Source: JAAZAI01 sp050942875
Lineage (GTDB): Bacteria > Verrucomicrobiota > Kiritimatiellia > RFP12 > UBA3636
Assembly: GCA_050942875.1 (NCBI GenBank)
Contig: JBMNOD010000058.1
Span: 1-21,581 of the forward strand
Reading direction: 5' to 3'
DNA length: 21,581 nucleotides
Notes under the pieces: model-generated
The model's database searches: none
Told to the model about the DNA's origin: nothing
What the model saw: the letters and a program-made list of their open reading frames with translations, nothing else
Program-made: the position numbers and the translations under genes
Shown here: positions 1 through 10,047 of the stretch, piece by piece
How the letters are laid out: each line of letters starts with the position of its first letter
Numbering within the stretch: position 1 is the stretch's first letter

Positions 1-560
1 TAATTCCCTTGGGGTCTGTCCCCTAATCGTTGCGAATGGGCTTCGTCGTGTTCATGTGGTTTTTGTGTTAGACAAGATTACAAGATTGGCAAGATTGGCT
101 TGATGGATTCAATCCTGTTAATCCTGTTAATCCTGTAATCCTGTCCAAATGATTGCCCGCCGCTCATGGGAATCGCTGACGGGATAATTCCCTTGGGGTC
201 TGTCCCCTAATCGTTGCGAATGGGCTTCGTCGTGTTCATGTGGTTTTGTGTTAGACAAGATTACAAGATTGGCAAGATTGGCTTGATGGATTCAATCCTG
301 TTAGTCCTGTAATCCTGTCCAAATGATTGCCCGCCGCTCATGGGAATCGCTGACGGGATAATTCCCTTGGGGTCTGTCCCCTAATCGTTGCGAATGGGCT
401 TCGTCGTGTTCATGTGGTTTTTGTGTTAGACAAGATTACAAGATTGGCAAGATTGGCTTGATGGATTCAATCCTGTTAATCCTGTAATCCTGTCCAAATG
501 ATTGCCCGCCGCTCATGGGAATCGCTGACGGGATAATTCCCTTGGGGTCTGTCCCCTAAT
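1..560. repeat. Tandem array of a 174-184 bp non-coding repeat
   Basis: Three complete units (1-184, 185-358, 359-533) are followed by a partial unit (534-560). The units are almost identical: unit 1 carries an extra 9-base aatcctgtt step, and unit 2 lacks one T in a T-run and has one A-to-G change. Each begins with a short palindromic box containing TTGGGGTCTGTCCCC, then about 150 bases that include an imperfect fold-back of short ACAGGATT-like steps (for example 429-495). I see no gene in 1-555. The array may continue left of the window. The GGGG-N5-CCCC box resembles REP-type palindromes associated with RAYT transposases in other bacteria, but no transposase is present here, so that link is an inference. 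Confidence 0.9.
429..495. repeat. Imperfect inverted repeat inside each array unit
   Basis: In the third unit, a left arm of three steps (acaagatt, acaagatt, gcaagatt) is followed about 15 bases later by a right arm of three aatcctgt-type steps ending in cctgtcc. The right arm reads as acaggatt when complemented, so the arms can pair with G-T mismatches into a long hairpin. Equivalent structures are present in units 1 and 2. Variation in the number of steps between units suggests slippage. Confidence 0.7.
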
Positions 561-1965
561 GATGCTCCTCCTCCAAAATTCGTTTTTCGTTTTCAAGCCA
601 GTCGATTGCCGTTTGCTCGTCCTGCTCGATGGCGATTTCCACGGCTTTCTTGGCGCACTCAAGCAAACGCTTGGATTTTCTTCGCAAGCAGAATGACTCA
701 ACGACTTTTTGCCGAATCTCGGCTTGCTTTTCTTCGGCTACTTTAGGCAACACGATCTTTTTGAATTCATCGCTGCTTATGGCAGCTAAAATAGTTCCCC
801 TACAACCTTTTTTAAGCTGCAGTTGACCAACGAGACTTTTAAGAAGGATCAGCAACGTTTCTGAATTGAACGCCTTTGAATCGACTACATGAAATCCTGT
901 TGAGCAAAGGGCTTGATTGTAGTCTTTCCCTATTAATGCAATGCTGGATAGCGATCCTTCAATTGACGAAACAATGACGTTACCCGTGGCCACCTTTCTT
1001 CTTGCTCTGGTTGGAAGATCTTGACCTTCTTCAATTGTACAATCGGCAACTTCTCCGTTTCCGGAAACATTGGCAAGTTCGATATATTTGTATCGCTGTT
1101 TTTCAAGCGGCTGAAAATTTTCGTCCTTCAGCTCCGTTAAATTGCCCAGCGTATCCCAGCCGCCTTGATAGGCTTTGATCGCATTGACGATCTCTTCATA
1201 CTTCGGCTGAAAGTACTCAGCGTCAAGCCGCTCGGCGCTTTGGGTGTCAGAATAGTTTTTGACAAAGGAGAGTTGGTGCTTGGGTTGCCAGTTGGTCAAG
1301 CCAAGTTCAGCAAGAAGGACTGCCTGAATCTGTTCAAATAGCAATGCCGATTTCTCTATGTTTACAAAAGATTCACGCACAATTATTTCAACGACTTTCT
1401 GAAAATCAGCAGACGGGACAAAAACCTTAATTTCTTTTAGATCTGGCAGGTTTAGACCTTCTTGTATTGCTCCTCGCTTCCCTCTAAGGGAAAACAGCTT
1501 GCCTGTGTTCGTGTTGAGATACGTTAAGAGGTAAAACGGATTGACTTCTCTTGCCCTAATGATTGTACTCTTGCAACTGAATATAGATGTAGTGTCTTTT
1601 TTTGTTGCAATAGCCACCTTCCCAAGTGTGCCAACTACAGTGATTAACAAATCGTTTTCTCGAATATGATATTTAGGCAGTGAATCATATACACTTTTTG
1701 ACACCAACGCAGGCTCAGCATCATTAATTAGAAAGTCGTTTATATCCTTGTTTCTTACATACCTGTAATTGGAATGTTCTACATATTGATCCACTGTTAC
1801 AGTGGAACCAAACGGACCTATGACGAAATCCACCAAATTGCCCAAAACATCGTTTTTGTGTTTGTCTAACACATCGAGCTTATTAAGGACTTCCTCTCTA
1901 TAATATTCAGCGTCAATTCTAAACTCATGGTTGAGTCCTTGAAACATTACAGTTGATATCTGCAT
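556..1965 (-). CDS. hsdS: Restriction-modification specificity subunit (HsdS / BcgI-B type), two target-recognition domains
   Basis: A protein of 469 residues that should give the adjacent methyltransferase-nuclease its DNA target. It shows the two-fold layout of type I and type IIB S subunits. The entry motif RIDAEYY (residues 16-22) is followed by target domain 1 (about 35-190) and a helical spacer (190-225). The motif then recurs as RLDAEYFQPKY (246-256) before target domain 2 (about 260-430) and a C-terminal helical tail. I chose ATG at 1965 over the longer frame from 2010 because a GGAGGGG ribosome-binding site sits just before it. That start is also only 2 bases after the methyltransferase stop, which implies translational coupling. 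The TAG stop lies inside the last partial repeat (534-560), so the repeat array begins within the gene's end. Base composition is clearly more AT-rich than the chromosomal genes to the right, consistent with horizontal acquisition. The target sequence cannot be predicted. Confidence 0.88.
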   Translation of the reverse strand: MQISTVMFQGLNHEFRIDAEYYREEVLNKLDVLDKHKNDVLGNLVDFVIGPFGSTVTVDQYVEHSNYRYVRNKDINDFLINDAEPALVSKSVYDSLPKYHIRENDLLITVVGTLGKVAIATKKDTTSIFSCKSTIIRAREVNPFYLLTYLNTNTGKLFSLRGKRGAIQEGLNLPDLKEIKVFVPSADFQKVVEIIVRESFVNIEKSALLFEQIQAVLLAELGLTNWQPKHQLSFVKNYSDTQSAERLDAEYFQPKYEEIVNAIKAYQGGWDTLGNLTELKDENFQPLEKQRYKYIELANVSGNGEVADCTIEEGQDLPTRARRKVATGNVIVSSIEGSLSSIALIGKDYNQALCSTGFHVVDSKAFNSETLLILLKSLVGQLQLKKGCRGTILAAISSDEFKKIVLPKVAEEKQAEIRQKVVESFCLRRKSKRLLECAKKAVEIAIEQDEQTAIDWLENEKRILEEEHH

Positions 1966-1967
1966 CT

Positions 1968-4032
1968 TCACCCCTCCGCCCAGAACGACAGCTTTTCGCT
2001 CTTCGCCCATTCGATAAAGGCTTCCGCGATGCCGTCGGGCAGCTCCCCGCCGTGATTGTGCAAATCGTGGTCAACAATCAGATGCCCGTTCCTGTCCAGC
2101 TTGTACTGCCCCTTGCTGTTTTTGACATAGATGTAATCGCCGGAATTGTCCTTGCCGCCGTTTTCTGAAACGGCAAAAAACATCGGATAGTCCTCCACTT
2201 TGGGGCAAAGCTCGTCATCCCATTTTTGCACGAACAACACGCTGGTTTTCGTGCCGGTGTGCGGCTTGAAGGTGTTGCCGTGCAACCCGACCACGGCAAG
2301 GATGCGAGCATGTTGCGCGATGAATTCCCGGATGCTCTTATCCGAGGTGTTGTTGAACCGGCCTTGCGGCAGCACAATCGCCATGCGCCCCCCCGGGCTT
2401 GAGGAAGCTCAGGTTCCGTTCGATAAACAGAATGTCCCGCCCGACTTTGCTTTGCGCCTTGCCATTGCTCTTAAAGCCGAGTTCATACTGGTGCAGAATG
2501 CGGCTTTCCTTGATGTCGCCGGCAAAGGGCGGATTTGCCATCACGATGTCGAAGTCGAAGTTCTTGTTTCCATCCTGTTCCCTTCTGAGTTTTTCCAGCC
2601 GTTCAAAGCCTTTGCCGTAGGTCTTGATCCACTTCGGATCCCTTTCGGTCTTGTCGCCCCACCGCTCAAAATCAAGCGTGTTCAGGTGCAGCACGTTCGT
2701 TTCTCCATCGCCAGCAATCAAATTCAACGTGCGAGCGACGCGCACGGATTTTTCGTCGAAGTCGATGCCAAACACTTTGAGGACGTGCTGCCTTTCCTCG
2801 TCGGGAATTTCCGCGTTGGTGAAAAGATGGCCGGTGAGCTTGAAAATCGTATGGACTGGAAAACCGCAGCTTCCCGATGCGGTGTCGATCATGTATTCGC
2901 CGCGTTTGGGGTTAAGCATCATGACGCACATGTCAATGACATGGCGAGGGGTGAAATACTGGCCTTTTTCACCCTTGGCCGATTTGTTGACCAGATACTC
3001 AAAAGCCTCGTCCACAACCAGCAAGTTTGAATTGAACAGCTTTACATCCTGCAAACTGGAGACGCACACCGACAAGTGGCTGTCCGTCAGCTCGAAAGAC
3101 GAACCGTCTGGGAAAACACCATGCCATTGGTTTTTGGCCTGGTTGAACAACTCTTGAATCTTCTTTTTCAATTCAGCGTCGGTTTGTCCGGTGTTTCTAA
3201 ACTCCATGACGCGAAATCTCTTGTCGTCTAGTTTTTCAAGGCACGCTTTCAGTTTTTCGTAGTCGCCTCTATCTTCCTCGCTCAAATTCTGATCAAGGTG
3301 GAAGTCGATGACGCCTTTGTCTTTTTTGCTGCAAAACTCGTCGTAGAGCTTGGTGAAAATGAGTTTGAAGACTTCTTCGAACACATCCACGCCCGCATTG
3401 GCAAGCACCTCGTCTTCCATCTCCAGAATGATGTCTTTCAACGACTTCCGCTCATTGGCGATTTTGTCTTTGATGATGAGATCGCGCAACGTGAAGCGGT
3501 CGCTCAATACATCCTTGAGCGCTTGGCTCTCTTTGGGAATGTCGGTGATGTCTTCAAAAATATTTGGGTCTTTGCGATTGTAGTGCGATATTTTTTCGCC
3601 GTTTGTCCACACGCCGATAGGCGCGCCCGTCGCGTTGCAATAGGATCTGAGCTGGTTTTTTCCGTCCTTGAGCTTGGGTTGTTTGAGTTCAACGATGATA
3701 TAGGCGGCATCGGTGCGGTCTTTGTCAAAAACAACGATGTCTGCGCTTTTCTTCTCACGCCCGAATGTAACGGGGTGTTCAAATGAAAGGCGTTTTTTCG
3801 GGTAGCCGTATTGCTCCATGAGCCTTGTCGCATACAACTGCCTGACAACCTCCTCGGGCTTGAGCTGGATTTCTTTGTCTCTGACGACGCAGTTTATGAA
3901 CGGCGTTTTCTTCCCCTTGGCTTCCTTGACGAAAACCTTTTGCCGTAGCGCGTCAATTTCTTCTTTTGAAAACAGCGACAAATTATAGTTGCTGTCCTTT
4001 AGGATGGTTTGAAGGATGTCTGCTTGTGTCAT
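1968..4032 (-). pseudogene. hsdM: Fused restriction nuclease / N6-adenine DNA methyltransferase (HsdM-like), interrupted by a +1 frameshift
   Basis: The 5' part (4032 to a TAA at 2338, 564 residues) and the 3' part (frame continuing to 1968) together form one family-typical protein of about 687 residues. An N-terminal HSDR_N-like nuclease fold carries D98 and E115-x-K117 (PD-(D/E)xK pattern). A helical HsdM-type segment follows (about 200-350), then GQYFTPRHV (358 on), the SAM loop DTASGSCGF (383-391) and the catalytic NPPF (500-503). After FLKPGG the frame should continue RMAIVLPQG, but a run of seven G (plus-strand C at 2388-2394) where six would fit shifts it. ATG at 4032 follows a GGAGG at a somewhat long 11-base spacing. 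With no separate hsdR, the fused gene plus hsdS resembles the BcgI A/B arrangement. The break could be phase variation, a real mutation or a sequencing error. I am sure of the family; activity is uncertain. Confidence 0.85.
2388..2394 (-). other. Homopolymer G7 tract at the hsdM frameshift
   Basis: On the coding (minus) strand the gene reads AAG CCC, then seven G, then CGCATGGCG. Six G would restore the conserved KPGGRMAIVLP peptide. Seven G gives KPGGAHGDCAAA and a stop at 2338. The position is exactly where the two parts of the methyltransferase change frame. Confidence 0.85.
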
Positions 4033-4105
4033 GGGTTGTCGTACCTCCGTTCCAAAATTTTGCTCGTCGAGATGAAAACACGCGTTGACCTCTGCCGCCT
4101 GCCTG

Positions 4106-4234
4106 CCCTTTCGTTTTGATGAAAGCGGCCCCATGCGCGGGGACGCGGGCGGTGAAGGCGTCGGGGAAGGCGTCGAGATCCTGCTGGCGCCAGAGGTCGC
4201 GGACGGCGCGGGGGGGGCGCGAGGGGGGTGTCGT
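4106..4234 (-). pseudogene. Remnant resembling the C-terminus of a GH27 alpha-galactosidase
   Basis: The 202 bases between the AsmA-like stop and hsdM hold no intact gene. On the minus strand the frame starting at 4207 reads AVRDLWRQQDLDAF and, slightly later, ARVPAHGAAFIKTKG. This is the pattern of the C-terminal beta domain of GH27 alpha-galactosidases (VRDLW-x2-KDLG ... VPxHG-x3-L/I). Nothing of the catalytic barrel is present. An ATG at 4238 overlaps the AsmA-like TGA and reads MNDTPLAPP before C-rich runs (4213-4220 and 4223-4228) put it out of frame. This suggests an original gene start joined to its own tail by a large deletion, but that is an inference from pattern recognition only. 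Confidence 0.45.
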
Positions 4235-6160
4235 TCATGGCTTGCGTTCTGGCGATTTGCCGCCTGGGAGGTTGACCGGACGCCAGTCGGGGGCGTTCCA
4301 GTGTCCGGTCGCCCGGAATTCGAGCATCTTGGAAATCGGGAAGAGGGCGTAGTAGAGACCCTGCCCCAGCCAGGTGCCGCGGTTGAGGAGGTGCCCTTTG
4401 AGCAGGAGGTCGAGCTGGCCGTCGGTGCCGATGGAGCCGACGGCGGAGGCGCTGAAGACGTTGCCGGAGATGCGGAGATCCTCGAGGTCGAGGCGTTCGT
4501 CGGCGTAGGTCCAGTTGGCCTCGAGATCGTCCTGGGAGAGCAGGAAGTCCACGCCGGGGACGGAGTCGGCCAAAAACGCCGTGAGGCCGGCGAAGAGGGG
4601 GATCGTGTAGACGCGGACGTCCTCCATTTCGAGGCGGCCGTCGCCGGCGAGGCTCTTGAGGATGTCGTCTTCCGGCGGCGGGAGCCGGCCGCGGATGGCG
4701 AAGGCGAGGTCGAGGGTGCCGGGCGACCCGGCATGGTCGGCTTCCGGATTGAGCAGCGTGCCCCATTGTTCATATCGCAAGTCGGAGAAGCGGCCTTCGC
4801 ACGTGAAGTCGAAGTAGGCGGGGCGCTTCAGGTGGGGCGTGAAGGCGGCGGTGGCGTCGAGCCTGCCGCCGCAGACTTGCGCGGCGACGTTGGTGAGGGA
4901 CCAGATCTCGTCGCGGAGGCGGGCGTGTGCGGACGCTTCCACGAACTGCACGCCCTGGGCCGTGATGCACGGCGAGCTCACGACGCCCCGGATGTCCGTG
5001 CGGTGCGGATGGCGCGAAAGGTCGTAGACGCCCGAGGCGACGACGCGCGTGGGGTTGTCGAAGCCCAGCGGAAGCAGGACCGGCTCCGAGGTCACGCGGG
5101 CGAGCCGCAGCAGGTGGAGCGGATCGAGCGTCGAATCCGCCTCGAAGGCGAGGGTGTCCCGGTCGAGGTCGATGGTCAGGCCGCCGCGGGCTTCGCCCTC
5201 GGGCCGGCAGGCATGCAACGGCGCGATGTCGAGATCGTTCCAGTGGTTGGCGCCGGAGGCGCGCACGACGCCCGCGACGGACGTCAACGGCACGCCGTTG
5301 TACGTGCAGTAGCCCGCCTTGACGTCGATGCGCAGGTCGCGCACGCCGTCGGCGGGGCGGTAGTCGAGGCGCAACTGGATGTCGGGCGGCACGCCGGGGA
5401 AGCCGATGAGCGCGATCTCCGAGGCGAGGCCGGGCAAGTCGATGGCGCGAAACAACGGCACAAGCCGGGCGGCGTCGAGGCGCCCTCCCGCCTCGATGGC
5501 CAAACGGCGAGGGTTGAAGTCGAAGTCGAGGCGACCCGTGAGCTTCTGGACGACGGGGCCTCGGCTTGGCAGGCTGAGGCGGACGTCGCCGAGATGAAGC
5601 GTGTCGTTCGTCACGGAGGCGCTGAGCGCGACGTTGTTGACGACGAGGCCGAACCCTTCGACAGAAGCGCAATCGAGATGAATGGGGTCGAAGGAGCGAC
5701 CAGGGCGAGGATGCGCAGGCGTGCGCTCGTCGGGGGCGGCGGTGGATTGCGGGGGCGCAAAGCTCGTCGTCGCTTGTGCGCCCATGTCAAGACTTGAGGC
5801 GGGCAGTGCGAGGCGTCCGATCCGGATGGAGCGGATCCAGGAAAGCGGATGCCGGCCGCGGCGCGGCCGCAGCGCGATGAAGGAATCCTGCAGCTCGAGG
5901 ATCGCCTCGTGGACGACGCCCCTCGGGTAGATGCGGATGCGACTGACGTCGAGTTCGATGCGTCTCAGCGAAACCGAGACGCCTTCGAGCTCGAGCGCGA
6001 AGCGGTCGGTCGAGGCGCGGGCGGCCAGCGCGTCCACCCAGGAGGGCGGCAGCCCCTGGGAGGCGAGCCGGAGCAGGAAGGCGATGGCGACGAGGACAAG
6101 CGCGCCGACGATGTGAATCGTGCGGAATCGGAGTCGCTTGGGTTTCGCGCCTGGCTTCAT
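4235..6160 (-). CDS. AsmA-like / DUF3971-type membrane-anchored envelope protein
   Basis: A protein of about 641 residues with a basic N-terminus and a single hydrophobic segment (roughly residues 17-36, from IHIVGALVLV onward). The rest is a long periplasmic part rich in beta-strand repeats such as LTGRLDFDF, AGDGRLEMEDVRVYTIPL and ISGNVFSASAVGSIGTDGQLDLLLKG. That pattern matches AsmA / AsmA_2 C-terminal domains, whose larger relatives (TamB, YhdP) help move lipids between the envelope membranes. The role of this shorter member is not known. I chose ATG at 6160; a TTG at 6175 would add five residues. It follows the prepilin peptidase by about 20 bases and probably shares its transcript. Its TGA overlaps an ATG that leads into the GH27-like remnant. 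It could alternatively be described only as a conserved hypothetical anchored protein. Confidence 0.7.
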   Translation of the reverse strand: MKPGAKPKRLRFRTIHIVGALVLVAIAFLLRLASQGLPPSWVDALAARASTDRFALELEGVSVSLRRIELDVSRIRIYPRGVVHEAILELQDSFIALRPRRGRHPLSWIRSIRIGRLALPASSLDMGAQATTSFAPPQSTAAPDERTPAHPRPGRSFDPIHLDCASVEGFGLVVNNVALSASVTNDTLHLGDVRLSLPSRGPVVQKLTGRLDFDFNPRRLAIEAGGRLDAARLVPLFRAIDLPGLASEIALIGFPGVPPDIQLRLDYRPADGVRDLRIDVKAGYCTYNGVPLTSVAGVVRASGANHWNDLDIAPLHACRPEGEARGGLTIDLDRDTLAFEADSTLDPLHLLRLARVTSEPVLLPLGFDNPTRVVASGVYDLSRHPHRTDIRGVVSSPCITAQGVQFVEASAHARLRDEIWSLTNVAAQVCGGRLDATAAFTPHLKRPAYFDFTCEGRFSDLRYEQWGTLLNPEADHAGSPGTLDLAFAIRGRLPPPEDDILKSLAGDGRLEMEDVRVYTIPLFAGLTAFLADSVPGVDFLLSQDDLEANWTYADERLDLEDLRISGNVFSASAVGSIGTDGQLDLLLKGHLLNRGTWLGQGLYYALFPISKMLEFRATGHWNAPDWRPVNLPGGKSPERKP

Positions 6161-6181
6161 GAGCGGTTCCGGCAATGCCGC

Positions 6182-7072
6182 CTAGGCGGCGGGGGCGAGC
6201 ATGGCGACGTAGGCGGCGACGAGCCGAGGCCCCCAGAGCATCCACGTGAAGGCGCCGAGCGCGAGGTAGGGGCCGAAGGGAATGCGGTCGAGGAGCTTGC
6301 GGTTGCCGGTGACGAGCAGCGGCAGGGCGAGGAGCGTGCCGTAGAGGGCGGCGGCCATGATCGAGAACGCGGCGCCTTGCCAGCCGAGGAAGGCGCCGAT
6401 CGCGCCGATGAACTTGATGTCGCCGAAGCCCATCGCGTAGTCGTCGGGGCCGATGCGGCCCTTGCGACGGTAGATCGCCGTGCCGACGACACGGATGGCC
6501 TGCAGCGGCGCGAAGCCCGCGGCGAGGCCGATCGCCGAGGCGAGCAGACCCTGCCACCAGAGCTCGGCGCCGTGGAGGGCGGGGACGAGCGCGGAAAAAA
6601 CAAGCCCCGCGACCATGCCGCCGATCGTGACGCTGTCCGGGATGATGAAGTGGTCGAGATCGACGAAGGTGGCCACGACCAGGCCCGAAAGGAAGACCCA
6701 GGCGACGGGGACGGCGGCGACGCCGCCGGGCAGCGGGACGATGCCCAGCGGCGGCCTGGCGACGAGCGGCGGCGCCATGCAGCAGGCGAGCACGAAGAGC
6801 GCGGAGACGAGCAGCTCGACCGCGGCGTAGCGGAAGCTGAACGGCGCCTTGCAGTTGGCGCAGCGGCCGCGCAGGACGAAGTAGCTGACCACCGGCAGGT
6901 TGTGGTACCACGGGATCGGCTTGTTGCAGGTCATGCAGTGCGACCGCGGCGCGACGACGGACTGGTCGAGCGGGATGCGGTAGATGCACACGTTGAGGAA
7001 CGACCCCACGCAGGCGCCGAAGAAGGCGGCGAAGATCGTGCAAATCAACCAAAGGTCGGGGGTGAGCGGCAT
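6182..7072 (-). CDS. pilD: Prepilin leader peptidase / N-methyltransferase (type IV prepilin peptidase)
   Basis: A polytopic inner-membrane protein of 296 residues that cleaves prepilin or pseudopilin leader peptides after glycine and methylates the new N-terminus. The N-terminal DiS_P_DiS domain opens with GACVGSFLNVCIYR and carries a zinc-binding quartet C46-x2-C49 and C71-x2-C74. The A24 peptidase aspartates are in FVDLDHFIIPD (D138) and GFGDIKF (D218). All catalytic and zinc residues are present, so it should be active. ATG at 7072 is only 3 bases after the clpC stop and is preceded by an AAGGAGGAAGG ribosome-binding site in the clpC tail. No pilin or secretion genes are in the window, so its substrates (type IV pili or type II secretion pseudopilins) are encoded elsewhere. 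Confidence 0.95.
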   Translation of the reverse strand: MPLTPDLWLICTIFAAFFGACVGSFLNVCIYRIPLDQSVVAPRSHCMTCNKPIPWYHNLPVVSYFVLRGRCANCKAPFSFRYAAVELLVSALFVLACCMAPPLVARPPLGIVPLPGGVAAVPVAWVFLSGLVVATFVDLDHFIIPDSVTIGGMVAGLVFSALVPALHGAELWWQGLLASAIGLAAGFAPLQAIRVVGTAIYRRKGRIGPDDYAMGFGDIKFIGAIGAFLGWQGAAFSIMAAALYGTLLALPLLVTGNRKLLDRIPFGPYLALGAFTWMLWGPRLVAAYVAMLAPAA

Positions 7073-7075
7073 GGC

Positions 7076-9721
<2,646 letters not shown>

Positions 9722-9771
9722 GATGGGTTCTGGAAAGGGTCTGAATCGTTAAAGCGAGAAAATCCAGGAAA

Positions 9772-9856
9772 TGGTGGGCAAGGCGGGATTTGAACCCGCA
9801 AGGCTTTCGCCATCAGATCCTAAGTCTGACGTGTCTGCCAATTCCACCACTCGCCC
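9772..9856 (-). tRNA. tRNA-Leu, anticodon UAG
   Basis: The minus strand folds into a complete cloverleaf. The acceptor arms are gggcgag (9856-9850) and cttgccc with one G-T pair, and the anticodon stem tcaga/tctga encloses the loop cttagga with anticodon TAG. A long variable arm ggc-gaaa-gcc is typical of class II leucine tRNAs. The T arm is gcggg-ttcaaat-cccgc. The discriminator is A, and CCA is encoded in the DNA (9772-9774). It is transcribed toward clpC. Confidence 0.97.
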
Positions 9857-9877
9857 GAGGTCTGTGATGTGATGGAG

Positions 9878-9906
9878 ATTTTACGTCATCCCCTTGAGAA
9901 GGTCAA
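9878..9906 (-). promoter_or_regulatory. Sigma70-type promoter for tRNA-Leu and probably clpC
   Basis: On the minus strand TTGACC (9906-9901) is separated by exactly 17 bases from TAAAAT (9883-9878). A start near 9871 would leave about 14 bases before the tRNA. Box quality and spacing are both close to consensus. The downstream genes clpC, pilD and the AsmA-like gene have no other clear promoter. Confidence 0.75.
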
Positions 9907-9920
9907 GAAAGGGCTTGACC
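9901..9920. promoter_or_regulatory. Perfect inverted repeat overlapping the -35 box (candidate operator)
   Basis: GGTCAAG and CTTGACC form a perfect 7-base inverted repeat around a 6-base centre (AAAGGG). One arm contains the -35 of the tRNA-Leu/clpC promoter, so a bound protein would block RNA polymerase. The half-site recalls the GGTCAAA heptad of the clp repressor CtsR, but CtsR sites are direct repeats and CtsR is a Firmicutes protein, so identity is unknown. It could instead be an RNA hairpin at the start of a plus-strand transcript. Confidence 0.45.
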
Positions 9921-10011
9921 AAACCTTGAATGGTAATCGGTCTAGCCAATTCATGGCCGAAGGTTGCCCGACCTCTTCGACTGGCCGATTGCCGTGAATG
10001 AAATCGCGCCC

Positions 10012-10041
10012 TTGTCCTACCCCCCTGGAAAATGTTAACAT
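10012..10041 (+). promoter_or_regulatory. Candidate promoter of gmhA, implying a leaderless transcript
   Basis: TTGTCC (10012-10017), an 18-base spacer and TAACAT (10036-10041) are followed by only 6 bases before the gmhA ATG at 10048. The expected start of transcription falls on or next to the ATG. No Shine-Dalgarno sequence precedes the gene. Both boxes match consensus at 4 of 6 positions, so this is tentative. The same -10 box and geometry occur at 14038-14067. The rest of 9921-10011 shows nothing I recognise. Confidence 0.4.
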
Positions 10042-10047
10042 CCCGTC

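Noticed and set aside
1..560. CRISPR array
   Set aside because: The units are 174-184 bp long and nearly identical throughout, with no short repeat alternating with unique spacers, and no cas gene is present.
2033..4773. hsdM starting far upstream at 4773
   Set aside because: The upstream part of that frame is Pro/Ser-rich shadow of the AsmA-like gene. Family similarity begins at the ATG at 4032, preceded by GGAGG.
9772..9856. tRNA-Leu as an integration (att) site for the RM island
   Set aside because: The RM genes are about 5.7 kb away, no integrase is present and I see no duplicate of the tRNA 3' end near 4033-4240 or 1-560.
9914..9940. Plus-strand promoter for gmhA beginning at TTGACC 9915
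   Set aside because: No -10 box lies 16-18 bases away (TAATCG is at 13), so I preferred the boxes at 10012-10041.
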